A stretch of DNA of 64,000 bases from Granulosicoccus sp045106855 (GTDB taxonomy: Bacteria; Pseudomonadota; Gammaproteobacteria; Granulosicoccales; Granulosicoccaceae), in the NCBI GenBank assembly GCA_045106855.1, contig JBGCFI010000010.1, positions 46,762 to 110,761 on the forward strand, read 5' to 3'. The notes below the pieces were generated by a model, which saw nothing but the letters and a program-made list of their open reading frames with translations, did not search any database and had not been told where the DNA came from. Position numbers and translations under genes: made by a program. Positions 37,136 to 46,143 of the stretch are shown here, in pieces. Each line of letters starts with the position of its first letter. Position 1 is the first letter of the stretch.

Positions 37136-38449
37136 ATGACGCTTACACCGATGCCGGATATCGCAACCCGCGTATACAACCATAACTTCAAGCTTGACCC
37201 AATTGTTCGCAGTCTGCTCGATACTGACGTTTACAAGTTGCTGATGCTGCAAACCATCTGGAAAGAATGCCCGGATGTACCCGTTACTTTCTCCCTCATT
37301 AATCGAACCACCAGTGTCAAGCTTGCCGAAGAAATAGACGAAAACGAGCTTCGAGCACAGTTAGACAACGCACGCAGAATACGCCTGACCAAGAAAGAAC
37401 TTATCTGGCTTACGGGTAATACCTTTTACGGACGGGAGAGACTTTTCACAAAAGAATTTCTCGAGTGGTTTCGTGACTATCAGTTGCCAGAGTATCGGTT
37501 AAGTGTCCGGGACGGCCAGTACGAGATTGATTTTGAAGGGACCTGGGCAGATGTCACCTTATGGGAAATACCCGTGCTCTCGATCATCAGCGAGCTGCGA
37601 TCGCGCGCAGCAACTCATGGGGTCGGACGATTTGAACTGGACGTTCTCTATGCAAGGGCCAAATCCAAGCTTTGGGAAAAAGTGCTGAGGCTGAATAAAT
37701 TACCCGATCTGCGTATTGCTGATTTCGGCACTCGTCGACGCCATAGTTTCCTCTGGCAACGGTGGTGTATTGCCGCCATGAAAGAAGGACTGGGCGAGAA
37801 ATTCATTGGTACCAGTAACGTCCTGCTTGCCATGAATCTGGATCTGGATGCTATCGGCACCAACGCACACGAACTCCCTATGGTGGAGGCTGCTCTGACC
37901 ACTAGCGAAGAAGAGTTGCTGCAGTCCCCGTATACCATTCTGCAACGCTGGAGTCGCACGTACGATGGTAACCTGCTAATCGTGCTACCAGATACCTATG
38001 GAACAACAGCGTTCCTGCAAAGTGCGCCTGACTGGGTGGCCAAATGGAGTGGCTTCAGGATTGACTCAAAAGAGCCGTTGGCTGGTGGTGAAGAACTCAT
38101 TCAATGGTGGAAGGAGCGCGGCGAAAATCCACAGGATAAACTCTTGATTTTCTCTGACGGGCTTACCGTCGAAACCATTGAGGAGGTCTATGCACGGTTT
38201 AACGGACGCGTGCGATTGAGCTTCGGTTGGGGCACCCATCTGACCAACGACTTCAGCGATTGCGCAACGGTTTTCAATCAGCAGTTAAAAGCTATTTCAC
38301 TGGTATGCAAAGTTCGTCAGGCTAAAGGTCAACCGACTGTCAAGCTATCCGACAACCTGGACAAAGCGACCGGTCCAGAGAAAGAAGTTGAACGGTACCG
38401 ATCCATTTTTGGTCGAGATAATATGGAGCGCCTCGACGTTATTGTATAG
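37136..38449 (+). CDS. pncB: Nicotinate phosphoribosyltransferase
   Basis: Makes nicotinate mononucleotide from nicotinate and PRPP in NAD salvage. The 437-residue protein has the N-terminal SLLDTDVYKLLMLQTIWKE, the catalytic His in FGTRRRHSFLWQ, GTSNVLLAMNLDLDAIGT, LPDTYGTTAFLQSAPDW, and FSDGLTVETIEEVY plus GWGTHLTNDF of the phosphate-binding region. Length matches the long bacterial PncB (about 400-440). It lies 10 nt after the aminotransferase gene. Confidence 0.94.
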   Translation: MTLTPMPDIATRVYNHNFKLDPIVRSLLDTDVYKLLMLQTIWKECPDVPVTFSLINRTTSVKLAEEIDENELRAQLDNARRIRLTKKELIWLTGNTFYGRERLFTKEFLEWFRDYQLPEYRLSVRDGQYEIDFEGTWADVTLWEIPVLSIISELRSRAATHGVGRFELDVLYARAKSKLWEKVLRLNKLPDLRIADFGTRRRHSFLWQRWCIAAMKEGLGEKFIGTSNVLLAMNLDLDAIGTNAHELPMVEAALTTSEEELLQSPYTILQRWSRTYDGNLLIVLPDTYGTTAFLQSAPDWVAKWSGFRIDSKEPLAGGEELIQWWKERGENPQDKLLIFSDGLTVETIEEVYARFNGRVRLSFGWGTHLTNDFSDCATVFNQQLKAISLVCKVRQAKGQPTVKLSDNLDKATGPEKEVERYRSIFGRDNMERLDVIV

Positions 38450-38469
38450 GTTGTCATTACGCAGCCCCT

Positions 38470-39330
38470 TCATACTCGGGTTATCCGGCGAAGCACACCA
38501 AAGACAATAAATAAAAAAACCAGAGGGAAAACGACTGTCTGCATGATAAAAACCACCACGAGCTTTATGGTGTTTTCACTGATGGACTCTGCAGCTTCGC
38601 GATACTCAGTCAGGCGCTTGTCGATATCAACCTGATCAATGGCTATCTGGTAGGCGCGACGCGCCCTGTCGATAATGCCATCTTGCTCACCTGTTTCAGA
38701 CTCAGCCGGCAACACACGATCATTGATTTCACCTATCGTCTGTCTTGCCTTGTCCAGCGTGGCTGAGGCTTCCTGATAATCGGCTTCCAGAAACGCGCGG
38801 TAGACCCAGTCGTTAGCAATGCTGATAGCAGGCATCATGAACCGCAGAATAAGTACAAAGAGAAACAACCTCTGGAGCACTTGTCTCCAGGGGGCCAGCT
38901 GACGGAATATATGCGCGCATACAACGAGTACTGCGCACAACACCATGGCCAATAGCAGGCCCTGCCAGGCACTCATTGAGAGAAGTACCTTCTGGATTCC
39001 CAACGAGCTGCTGGCCAGCATCATGATCCATGAGAACCGTTCGATCAGATCATTAATGGGATCCAGTATCTGACCTGGCGTAAAATTCACCCCGACACCT
39101 GCCGGCTGCAACGCTATCTCGGTCCCCTGGGCTACCGAAATAACGCCGTTGAGTCCTCGTGCGATAGCGAATGCCAACAATGCACGCTTGAACGCGGAAT
39201 CGACATGGGTTTGCCCTATCTGGTCAGTAGTCTGGAAAAAAGCGATAGCCGTCAGGCATGACGTGACCAGAACAACCAGGCAAATACGGATTTTGGGCGA
39301 CATGATTGATCGCCATCGTTCAGATGGCAT
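38470..39330 (-). CDS. Uncharacterised integral membrane protein
   Basis: A 286-residue protein of unknown function. An N-terminal helix (about residues 14-30) is followed by a periplasmic or loop segment, three or four helices (about 96-175), a long charged, coiled-coil-like stretch (residues about 180-245, rich in Glu, Asp, Ala and Arg, with REAAESISENTIKL), and a final helix (250-275). I recall similar proteins in other gammaproteobacteria but no assigned role. The start could also be the ATG at 39303. It is convergent with pncB and follows a class V aminotransferase on the same strand with a 43-nt gap. Confidence 0.7.
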   Translation of the reverse strand: MPSERWRSIMSPKIRICLVVLVTSCLTAIAFFQTTDQIGQTHVDSAFKRALLAFAIARGLNGVISVAQGTEIALQPAGVGVNFTPGQILDPINDLIERFSWIMMLASSSLGIQKVLLSMSAWQGLLLAMVLCAVLVVCAHIFRQLAPWRQVLQRLFLFVLILRFMMPAISIANDWVYRAFLEADYQEASATLDKARQTIGEINDRVLPAESETGEQDGIIDRARRAYQIAIDQVDIDKRLTEYREAAESISENTIKLVVVFIMQTVVFPLVFLFIVFGVLRRITRV

Positions 39331-39373
39331 GCCGACACTAGTCCGAATGATTCATCAACGCACCTACCCTGCC

Positions 39374-40522
39374 TCAGGCGGCATCTTCCGCAGCAATGCG
39401 CACTTGCTTGAGAGCCTCTTCAAATCGCGACACAGCCGCATCCACATTCTTTAACTTATCCAACCCGAACAGACCGAGGCGAAATGTCTTGAAATCTGCA
39501 GGCTCATCGATTTGCAACGGCACGCCGGCCGCTATCTGCATACCGACCGCAGCAAACGCCCGTCCTGTGTGCAACTCGTCACTATCGGTATAGAACACTG
39601 CTACACCGGGTGCATGGTAGCCGGCGGCCGCAACACTGATAAACCCGTTCTCCTCCATGATCAAGCGGATTCTCCGTCCCAGTTCTGCCTGCGCCTGCTT
39701 GGCCTTATCGAAGCCGAATTCTGCTATCTCGTTCATTACATCGCGAAAGACGATCAGGCCATCAGTGGGCATGGTGGCGTGGTACGCATGCTTGCCGTCA
39801 ATATAAGCCTCCATGATCTGAGACCACTTCTTGAGATCAACGGCAAAGCTGTCACTGCTTGTGTCTTGCATGATGTCGTAGGCGTGCTCGCTCAACATGA
39901 CAACCCCTGCGCAGGGTGAGCCACTCCAGCCCTTTTGCGGAGCCGTCACCAGCGCATCGACACCAGTCGCCTGCATGTCTATCCAGGCTGTCCCGGAAGC
40001 GATGCAATCCAGAACGAACAAGCCGCCATATTCGTGGACTGCATTGGCAATTGCCGTCAGATAATCATCCGGCAATATAATGCCAGCGGACGTCTCAACA
40101 TGCGGTGCGCACACAACATCGGGCTTCTTCTCGGCAATGAACGCCACTACTTCATCAATCGGGGCCGGTGCAAAGGGGGCCTGACTACCCTCAGATGTAG
40201 CTTTCGCTTTGAGCACATCATGGCTTGCCGGTAGGTTTCCAGCATCAAATATCTGCGACCAACGGTAACTGAACCAACCGTTTCGGATGACCAGGCAGCG
40301 TTTATCACGACATAGCTGACGGGCTACAGCCTCCATTCCGAAACTACCGCTACCTGGAATAATCACCGCTCTATGTGCCTTATACACATCTGTGAGCGTG
40401 GCATGGATATCCCGCATTGCCTGCTGAAATTGCCCGGACATGTGATTGACGGAGCGGTCTGTGTAAACCACCGAGTATTCCAGAAGTCCGTCAGGATCAA
40501 CTGTGTCTAATAAGCCTGCCAT
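39374..40522 (-). CDS. Class V PLP-dependent aminotransferase (alanine-glyoxylate / serine-pyruvate type)
   Basis: A 382-residue aminotransferase of the class V group that holds alanine-glyoxylate, serine-glyoxylate and 2-aminoethylphosphonate transaminases. PLP-contact marks are PGSGSFGMEAVARQL, APHVETSAGIILP, FVLDCIASGTAWIDM and the Schiff-base Lys in TAPQKGWSGSP. The Gln-Lys-Gly-Trp form suggests a branch distinct from 2-aminoethylphosphonate transaminase. Amino donor and acceptor cannot be assigned. No phosphonate gene is near. Its start is 217 nt from the divergent denD. Confidence 0.88.
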   Translation of the reverse strand: MAGLLDTVDPDGLLEYSVVYTDRSVNHMSGQFQQAMRDIHATLTDVYKAHRAVIIPGSGSFGMEAVARQLCRDKRCLVIRNGWFSYRWSQIFDAGNLPASHDVLKAKATSEGSQAPFAPAPIDEVVAFIAEKKPDVVCAPHVETSAGIILPDDYLTAIANAVHEYGGLFVLDCIASGTAWIDMQATGVDALVTAPQKGWSGSPCAGVVMLSEHAYDIMQDTSSDSFAVDLKKWSQIMEAYIDGKHAYHATMPTDGLIVFRDVMNEIAEFGFDKAKQAQAELGRRIRLIMEENGFISVAAAGYHAPGVAVFYTDSDELHTGRAFAAVGMQIAAGVPLQIDEPADFKTFRLGLFGLDKLKNVDAAVSRFEEALKQVRIAAEDAA

Positions 40523-40739
40523 GAATGTAACCTCTATGCCTAAGTCGATATATTATTGAACAATAACACTTCTTACGTGCCTCTCAGGCCATCTGGTCCA
40601 TTGAAACCGTATTCTGCTGTCATCAGCTCCGTCAATGCTGCTTGATAACAAGCGGTAGCGCAGGCGAATCACAACTCTGTGGAGCTTGCCATTTGCATTA
40701 CACTTAGGCCTTCCGGGGCAAACATTTCATTAGACCATC

Positions 40740-41726
40740 ATGGATCTTCTTATCATCGGTGCGGCTGGCATGATCGGACGAAAGCTTGCCACACGTCTCA
40801 TCGAACAGAAAACGCTTGCCGGACAAACTATCGATTCACTGGCGTTGGTAGATGTGGTTGAACCTCAAATCAGCATGGAATCCCCGGTCAGGGTCAACAC
40901 CAGCGTGGCTGACCTGACGCAGGCAGGTGTTGCCCAGCGACTGATCGCCACACGGCCAGATTTTATCTACCATCTGGCTGCAATCGTCTCCGGAGAAGCC
41001 GAAGCCAATATGGATAAAGGCTATCGGATCAATCTCGACGGCACCCGGGAGCTTTTGGAGGCAATTAAAACCGAACACGACAAAGACGGCTATGCACCGA
41101 CATTCATCTTTACCTCTTCGATCGCGGTATATGGCGCACCCTTCCCGGAGGTGATTGACGATGAATTCCATCTCACCCCTCTAACCAGCTATGGCACACA
41201 AAAAGCCATGTGCGAGCTGTTGCTGGCCGACTATCACAGACGTGGCATCGTAAAGGGAATTGGCTTGCGATTGCCAACAATCTGCGTGCGGCCCGGATTG
41301 CCCAATGCCGCCGCATCCGGGTTTTTCTCAGGCATTTTGCGTGAGCCCATCAACGGGCAAACGGCCATCCTGCCGGTAGCTGATACTGTTCGGCACTGGT
41401 TTGCCAGCCCACGTGCGGCTATTGGCTTCCTCATGCACGCAGCAACACTGAGTCGTGAACAGATTGGTCTTCGCTGCAACATGAATCTGCCGGGGCTGAG
41501 TGCCACGGTAGCAGAGCAAATAGAGTCTCTAGGAAAAATGATCGGCAGTGATGCGGTTGCACTTATTCGGCGCGAAGCAGATCCCGTCATTGCATCCATT
41601 GTGTCGGGTTGGCCGGAGATGTTCAGCGCTGATCGTGCAAGCGCTCTGGGTTTTCAGGCAGAAAACTCCTTCGACGATATCATTCAGGTGTATCTAGACG
41701 AGGAAATGAGGCACGTTAACGCCTGA
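40740..41726 (+). CDS. denD: D-erythronate dehydrogenase
   Basis: NAD-dependent oxidoreductase of the extended SDR group; characterised DenD oxidises D-erythronate to 2-oxo-D-erythronate. The 328-residue protein begins MDLLIIGAAGMIGRKLA (cofactor motif). The catalytic triad is TSSIAVYG (Ser126 or 127) with Tyr151 and Lys155 (YGTQK). The stretch RLPTICVRPGLPNAAASGFFSGI is distinctive of this family. The other catabolic genes (denCK, otnI) are not beside it, so it is an isolated copy and its substrate in this organism is inferred from family only. Confidence 0.82.
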   Translation: MDLLIIGAAGMIGRKLATRLIEQKTLAGQTIDSLALVDVVEPQISMESPVRVNTSVADLTQAGVAQRLIATRPDFIYHLAAIVSGEAEANMDKGYRINLDGTRELLEAIKTEHDKDGYAPTFIFTSSIAVYGAPFPEVIDDEFHLTPLTSYGTQKAMCELLLADYHRRGIVKGIGLRLPTICVRPGLPNAAASGFFSGILREPINGQTAILPVADTVRHWFASPRAAIGFLMHAATLSREQIGLRCNMNLPGLSATVAEQIESLGKMIGSDAVALIRREADPVIASIVSGWPEMFSADRASALGFQAENSFDDIIQVYLDEEMRHVNA

Positions 41727-41938
41727 ATTCCTGATAACGACGCAACAGGACAGTAAACATCAGAACAGGCGGCTGGATCGATAGACAGATCTGATCGCAC
41801 TATACCGGCGTAAGCCGCTAAGATCCCCAGATAAGCAGCCATGCCGCATTTACTATCAATTTTCAGCTCATGACAACCCGCTTGGCGCTTCGAACATGCA
41901 CTTGTACTGGATGACATCACATAACCGATCGTTCCGGA

Positions 41939-43570
41939 ATGAAACGTAAAACAGCAATAGTCATTGGGTCAGGCATCGGCGGCATTGCCTGTGCCATTCG
42001 ACTGCAAAGCCTGGGTTTTGAAACGACAGTTCTGGAAAAGCTGCACTCACCCGGTGGCAGGGCGCTCGTGCACGAAGCGGAAGGCTTCGTCTTTGACATG
42101 GGACCTACAGTTCTTACGGTACCTCATTTCATCGAAGAGCTATTCGCGCTGGAACGGGACAAGGCCATGTTGGCTGAACCGGATTTTCCTGCCGAAATTC
42201 TTGACGAGAGCAAGCGAATCAGAGAAGGCATCAGTGGTGGACCAAACACCAGCCGTTATGTAGAAATCAGACCCATCCTGCCCTTCTACAGAATCTACTT
42301 TCAAGATGGGACTCACTTCGATTACGATTGCGATCCCGAAAACACTCGCCAACAGATTGCCAGACTCGCGCCCGAAGATGTCGACGGCTACGATCGATTT
42401 CATGAGGCCGCTAAAAAAATCTTTGACCGTGGCTTCATCGAACTCGGCTACACATACTTTGGCAGCGTGCCGGCGATGATGAAAGTAGTACCTGATCTTT
42501 TCAAACTCAATGCCGTGCGATCCTTGTTCTCGTTTATCAAGCTGTATTTTAAAAGTGACAAGATGCGCCGGGTATTCAGCTATGAGACTTTACTGATCGG
42601 TGGCAATCCGCAAAAGGTTCCGGCTATCTACGCCATGATTCATTTCGTTGAAAAAACCTGGGGTGTTCATTTCGCCATGGGCGGGACTGGACAGCTGGTC
42701 AAGGGTTTTGCCAGAAAACTTGAAGATATCGGGGGTACTTTTCGTTTTGGGGTAGAGGTTGACGCCATCAAGGTCGACAAGATCAACGGCAAATCAACAG
42801 CGACAGGTGTGACACTGTCCAATGGTGAAATCTTGCAGGCCGATGTTATCGTGTCAAACTCTGATTACGCGAATACCTACCTCAAACTCATCGCTCCAGA
42901 GCATCGAAAGATCAACCGCGATTCTCTGGTCAAATTCAGAAAACAGAGCATGTCGCTGGTCGTCATCTACTTCGGTTACTCAAGACACGAGGACGACCCA
43001 CCGTTGCAACACCACAATATTATCCTCGGGCCCCGCTATGAGGAATTGCTTACTGACATCTTTGAACGCAAGATTCTGGCTGATGACTTTTCCCAGTACT
43101 TGCACCTGCCCACTATTACGGACCCAAGCCTTGCTCCCGATGGTCACCATGCTGCCTACACGCTGGTACCTGTACCTAATAACTTAAGCCAGATCGATTG
43201 GCAGGAAAAAGGCGAGGCCTTCGTTGAAAAGGTGCTTATGTCACTGCAAGACCAGGGACATATTCCTAACCTGCTACAGCGAATTGTCTATAAGAAATTT
43301 ATAACACCCGCCTATTTCGAAGAGACGTTAAATGCCTATGTCGGTAACGGTTTCGGCGTTGAGCCGGTGCTTGTGCAATCGGCCTACTTCAGACCTCATA
43401 ACCGAAGTGAAGACGTCAGGAATCTGTATCTTGTCGGTCAGGGAACACAACCCGGCGGCGGGACTCCTTCCGTTATGATGTCAGCGAAAATGACGGCGCG
43501 AGTGATCGCCGAAGATTACAATATTCCAGATGACATTACCCGGGGCGTGCCTGAATCCGCTTTGTCATGA
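41939..43570 (+). CDS. CrtI-like phytoene desaturase family FAD oxidoreductase
   Basis: FAD-dependent flavoprotein of the carotenoid desaturase/isomerase family. The ADP-binding motif VIGSGIGGIACAIRLQSLGF lies at residues 8-27, followed by GGRA and FDMGPTVLTVPHF. The C-terminal LVGQGTQPGGGTPSVMMSAKM is the conserved FAD region of CrtI. The 543 residues are longer than usual for CrtI (about 490-510); the extra length is in insertions and the C-terminal tail. No phytoene synthase or GGPP synthase is in the window. The stop overlaps the next gene by 4 nt, so it is tied to a dehydrogenase and not to a carotenoid set. Confidence 0.82.
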   Translation: MKRKTAIVIGSGIGGIACAIRLQSLGFETTVLEKLHSPGGRALVHEAEGFVFDMGPTVLTVPHFIEELFALERDKAMLAEPDFPAEILDESKRIREGISGGPNTSRYVEIRPILPFYRIYFQDGTHFDYDCDPENTRQQIARLAPEDVDGYDRFHEAAKKIFDRGFIELGYTYFGSVPAMMKVVPDLFKLNAVRSLFSFIKLYFKSDKMRRVFSYETLLIGGNPQKVPAIYAMIHFVEKTWGVHFAMGGTGQLVKGFARKLEDIGGTFRFGVEVDAIKVDKINGKSTATGVTLSNGEILQADVIVSNSDYANTYLKLIAPEHRKINRDSLVKFRKQSMSLVVIYFGYSRHEDDPPLQHHNIILGPRYEELLTDIFERKILADDFSQYLHLPTITDPSLAPDGHHAAYTLVPVPNNLSQIDWQEKGEAFVEKVLMSLQDQGHIPNLLQRIVYKKFITPAYFEETLNAYVGNGFGVEPVLVQSAYFRPHNRSEDVRNLYLVGQGTQPGGGTPSVMMSAKMTARVIAEDYNIPDDITRGVPESALS

Positions 43571-44547
43571 CATCCACCACGCCAACGACAGCGTTCTGGA
43601 TCAGTGAAAAAGAACGCGGCGAACTCATCGAGGCTCAACTGCCGCCGCCCGCGGATAATGAAGTTCGCATAAAGACGCTTTATTCTGGCGTTAGTCGTGG
43701 CACTGAGACGCTGGTGTTTTCAGGCCTGGTTCCCGCCAGCGAACATGATCGCATGCGCGCACCTTTCCAGATCGGAGATTTTTCCTTCCCCGTCAAATAC
43801 GGATACATCAACGTCGGCCAGGTTGTACAAGGACCCGATCATCTGCAAGGCAGATGCGTCTTTTGCCTGTTTCCTCACCAGACGCTTTTCAACGTACCCG
43901 AGGAGTCAGTTACTGTGCTTCCCGAAGACGTTCCACCCGAGCGTGCCGTACTGGCGGCCAATATGGAAACCGCCATCAATGCACTATGGGACGCTCAACC
44001 TGCCATTGGAGATCGGATAAGCGTTGTAGGCGCAGGGGTAATAGGATCACTTGTCGCCTATCTAGCTGCACGCATTGTGGGTTGTGATGTTCAATTGATT
44101 GATATAAATACAAACCGGGCACCAGTTGCAAATGCTCTGGGCGTTGAATTTACGCAGCCGCGTGATGCAAAACGTAACCGGGATCTCGTCATTCATACCT
44201 CCGCCACAGAACAAGGACTTAATAGCGCCTTACAGCTTGCAGGCTTTGAATCAACGGTAGTGGAGCTCAGCTGGTACGGCAGCCGCCAGATATCAATGAA
44301 TCTGGGTAGCGCTTTTCATTCTCAACGGCTCCAGTTAAAGAGTTCTCAAGTGGGTCACATAGCTGCCGGACAACGTTCGCGATGGTCGTATCAACGCAGA
44401 TTGCAGTTGGCTCTTTCACAACTCAGCAATCCGGATCTCGATGTATTGATCAGCGGTGAAAGCCATTTTCCGGAACTACCAGAAACCCTTAAATGGCTGA
44501 ATGCACCTGACAATACGTCGCTTTGCCACCGTATAAAATACCAATAA
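43567..44547 (+). CDS. Zinc-less MDR-family dehydrogenase
   Basis: Medium-chain dehydrogenase/reductase, 326 residues. The N-terminal GroES-like domain has RIKTLYSGVSRGTETLVFSG, where the catalytic-zinc Cys of alcohol dehydrogenases is replaced (SRGTE). The structural-zinc cysteine loop is absent. The nucleotide domain shows VVGAGVIGSLVAYLAARIVGCDVQLID, a good NAD(P)-binding motif. Members of this branch may reduce double bonds or act on ketones without zinc. It overlaps the CrtI-like gene by 4 nt and precedes the pterin-synthase-like gene by 68 nt. The substrate is unknown. Confidence 0.82.
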   Translation: MTSTTPTTAFWISEKERGELIEAQLPPPADNEVRIKTLYSGVSRGTETLVFSGLVPASEHDRMRAPFQIGDFSFPVKYGYINVGQVVQGPDHLQGRCVFCLFPHQTLFNVPEESVTVLPEDVPPERAVLAANMETAINALWDAQPAIGDRISVVGAGVIGSLVAYLAARIVGCDVQLIDINTNRAPVANALGVEFTQPRDAKRNRDLVIHTSATEQGLNSALQLAGFESTVVELSWYGSRQISMNLGSAFHSQRLQLKSSQVGHIAAGQRSRWSYQRRLQLALSQLSNPDLDVLISGESHFPELPETLKWLNAPDNTSLCHRIKYQ

Positions 44548-44615
44548 GTAATCTTTGTCTGTGCGATAGCCGGCAATAATTGATTCACAACACTATTTCA
44601 ACAGGAGAGAACAGC

Positions 44616-45020
44616 GTGTATAGCCTGAATGTAAGAGAACATTTCATGATCGCCCACAGCTTCAAAGGCGAGGTGTTTGGTCCCGCGCAAGGTTTGCACG
44701 GGGCAACTTACGTCGTCGATCTTGAAATGCGCCGCCAGCAACTTGATGAAGACGGCCTGGTGGTTGACATAGGCCTGGCAAGCCAGTCGTTAGCGGCTGT
44801 ATTGGCAACATTGAACTACAAGAACCTGGACGATGAACCAGAGTTTGCCGGGTCGAATACAACCACCGAATTCCTCGCGAAGGTCGTCTATGAACGCATA
44901 GAGTCTAAGATCAAGGCAGGCGAGCTAGGTACCGCCGCCAAGGGTCTGGATGCATTGAAAGTAACCCTGCACGAGTCGCATGTCGCGTGGGCAGCTTACG
45001 AGAGAGCCCTGAATCTATAG
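44616..45020 (+). CDS. 6-pyruvoyl-tetrahydropterin synthase-like protein with altered active site
   Basis: A 134-residue protein of the PTPS/QueD fold (T-fold). Family marks: the first zinc His in FMIAHSF, then LHGATYVVDLE where HGHxY is usual, VVDIGLASQSLAAVL for the usual DFG segment, and TTTEFLAKVV, then Glu and His in LHESHVAWAAY. The catalytic Cys that normally precedes the His pair is missing (FGPAQGLHGA), and the second His is Ala. Standard PTPS or QueD chemistry is therefore unlikely. The GTG start at 44616 has GGAG 8 nt upstream; a TTG at 44580 is less likely. Confidence 0.85.
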   Translation: MYSLNVREHFMIAHSFKGEVFGPAQGLHGATYVVDLEMRRQQLDEDGLVVDIGLASQSLAAVLATLNYKNLDDEPEFAGSNTTTEFLAKVVYERIESKIKAGELGTAAKGLDALKVTLHESHVAWAAYERALNL

Positions 45021-45051
45021 GGGCCACATTATCCGGGACGCAGGATTTATC

Positions 45052-46143
45052 ATGAGTTCACAGCTCACCTTTGTCTATCCTGGAGATTTGAATACACGCA
45101 CAGGTGGTTATCGCTACGATAAACGTATCGTGGAACAGCTGGTCGATGGTACAGGCAAAGCGCAACAGTGGAACGTATCGCTTGTTTCACTCGAGGGTGA
45201 CTACCCGTTTCCTTCAGCCGCACAATGCGCAATCGCCGCTGCAAGATTCAACACGATCCCAGACAACACCATCACGGTAATTGACGGGCTCGCGTACAGT
45301 GTCTTGCCAGAGATTATTGCTTCTCACGCACATCGATTAATCTTCGTTGCACTCATCCATCACCCGCTAGCGCTGGAAACCGGCCTCAGTGAAGAAAATT
45401 CTGCCCGATTAAGAGCCTTGGAGACTGAAGCGTTACGCTATGCCAGCTTTGTCATCACGACAAGTGAGAGCACTGCTCACTCGCTTGTACAATACAAAGT
45501 GCCAGCGGATAAAATCAAAGCAGTTCTACCGGGCACCGACACGGCACCCATAGCGAACGGAAGCGTTGATGCCATAACCAATATACTTTGCGTAGCAACC
45601 CTGACGCAACGCAAAGGTCACGATGTCTTGCTCGAAGCCTTAGCAAGCATTGTCCAGTTACCATGGCGATTACATTGTGTAGGCAGCATCGATAGAGATA
45701 TCAGCCACTATCAAAACCTGATTAAAACTCGCAAACGGTTTGCGCTCGATACACACGTAACCTTTACGGGAGAATTAGACGAGGAGGAACTCAATCGTCA
45801 CTATGCTATGGCAGATGTCTTTGTACTGGCATCCTTTCATGAGGGGTATGGAATGGTACTGTCGGAGGCAATCTCCCGTGGCATACCCATCATATGCTCG
45901 GATGCAGGCGCCATGCGAGATACCGTTCCAGAAGGTGCCGGAATTCTGGTACCACCTGGCGAATCCAAGTCAATGGCTAACGCTCTTCACTCCTATTTAA
46001 CCGACGCATCACTCCGTACCACATTAAAAAAGGCAGCTATCACAGCTCGCCAGAATTTACGTGACTGGCAAATAGCTGCAGATGAGTTTTCAGAAGTACT
46101 CACACAAACTCAACTGACCAAACCACCAACTCGGAATGTTTGA
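45052..46143 (+). CDS. Family 4-type (GT-B) glycosyltransferase
   Basis: Retaining GT-B glycosyltransferase of 363 residues. The N-terminus reads TFVYPGDLNTRTGGYRYDKRIVEQL. The nucleotide-sugar half has ILCVATLTQRKGHDVLLEAL, VTFTGELDEEEL, and the EX7E-type stretch SFHEGYGMVLSEAISRGIPIICSDAGAM. No membrane segment is seen, so it is cytoplasmic or peripheral. Donor and acceptor are unknown. It begins 31 nt after the PTPS-like gene and overlaps the methyltransferase start by one base (TGATG), so glycosylation and methylation are likely linked steps. Confidence 0.88.
   Translation: MSSQLTFVYPGDLNTRTGGYRYDKRIVEQLVDGTGKAQQWNVSLVSLEGDYPFPSAAQCAIAAARFNTIPDNTITVIDGLAYSVLPEIIASHAHRLIFVALIHHPLALETGLSEENSARLRALETEALRYASFVITTSESTAHSLVQYKVPADKIKAVLPGTDTAPIANGSVDAITNILCVATLTQRKGHDVLLEALASIVQLPWRLHCVGSIDRDISHYQNLIKTRKRFALDTHVTFTGELDEEELNRHYAMADVFVLASFHEGYGMVLSEAISRGIPIICSDAGAMRDTVPEGAGILVPPGESKSMANALHSYLTDASLRTTLKKAAITARQNLRDWQIAADEFSEVLTQTQLTKPPTRNV

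Noticed and set aside
41939..43570. Carotenoid gene cluster
   Set aside because: Only a CrtI-like gene is present; no phytoene or GGPP synthase is near.
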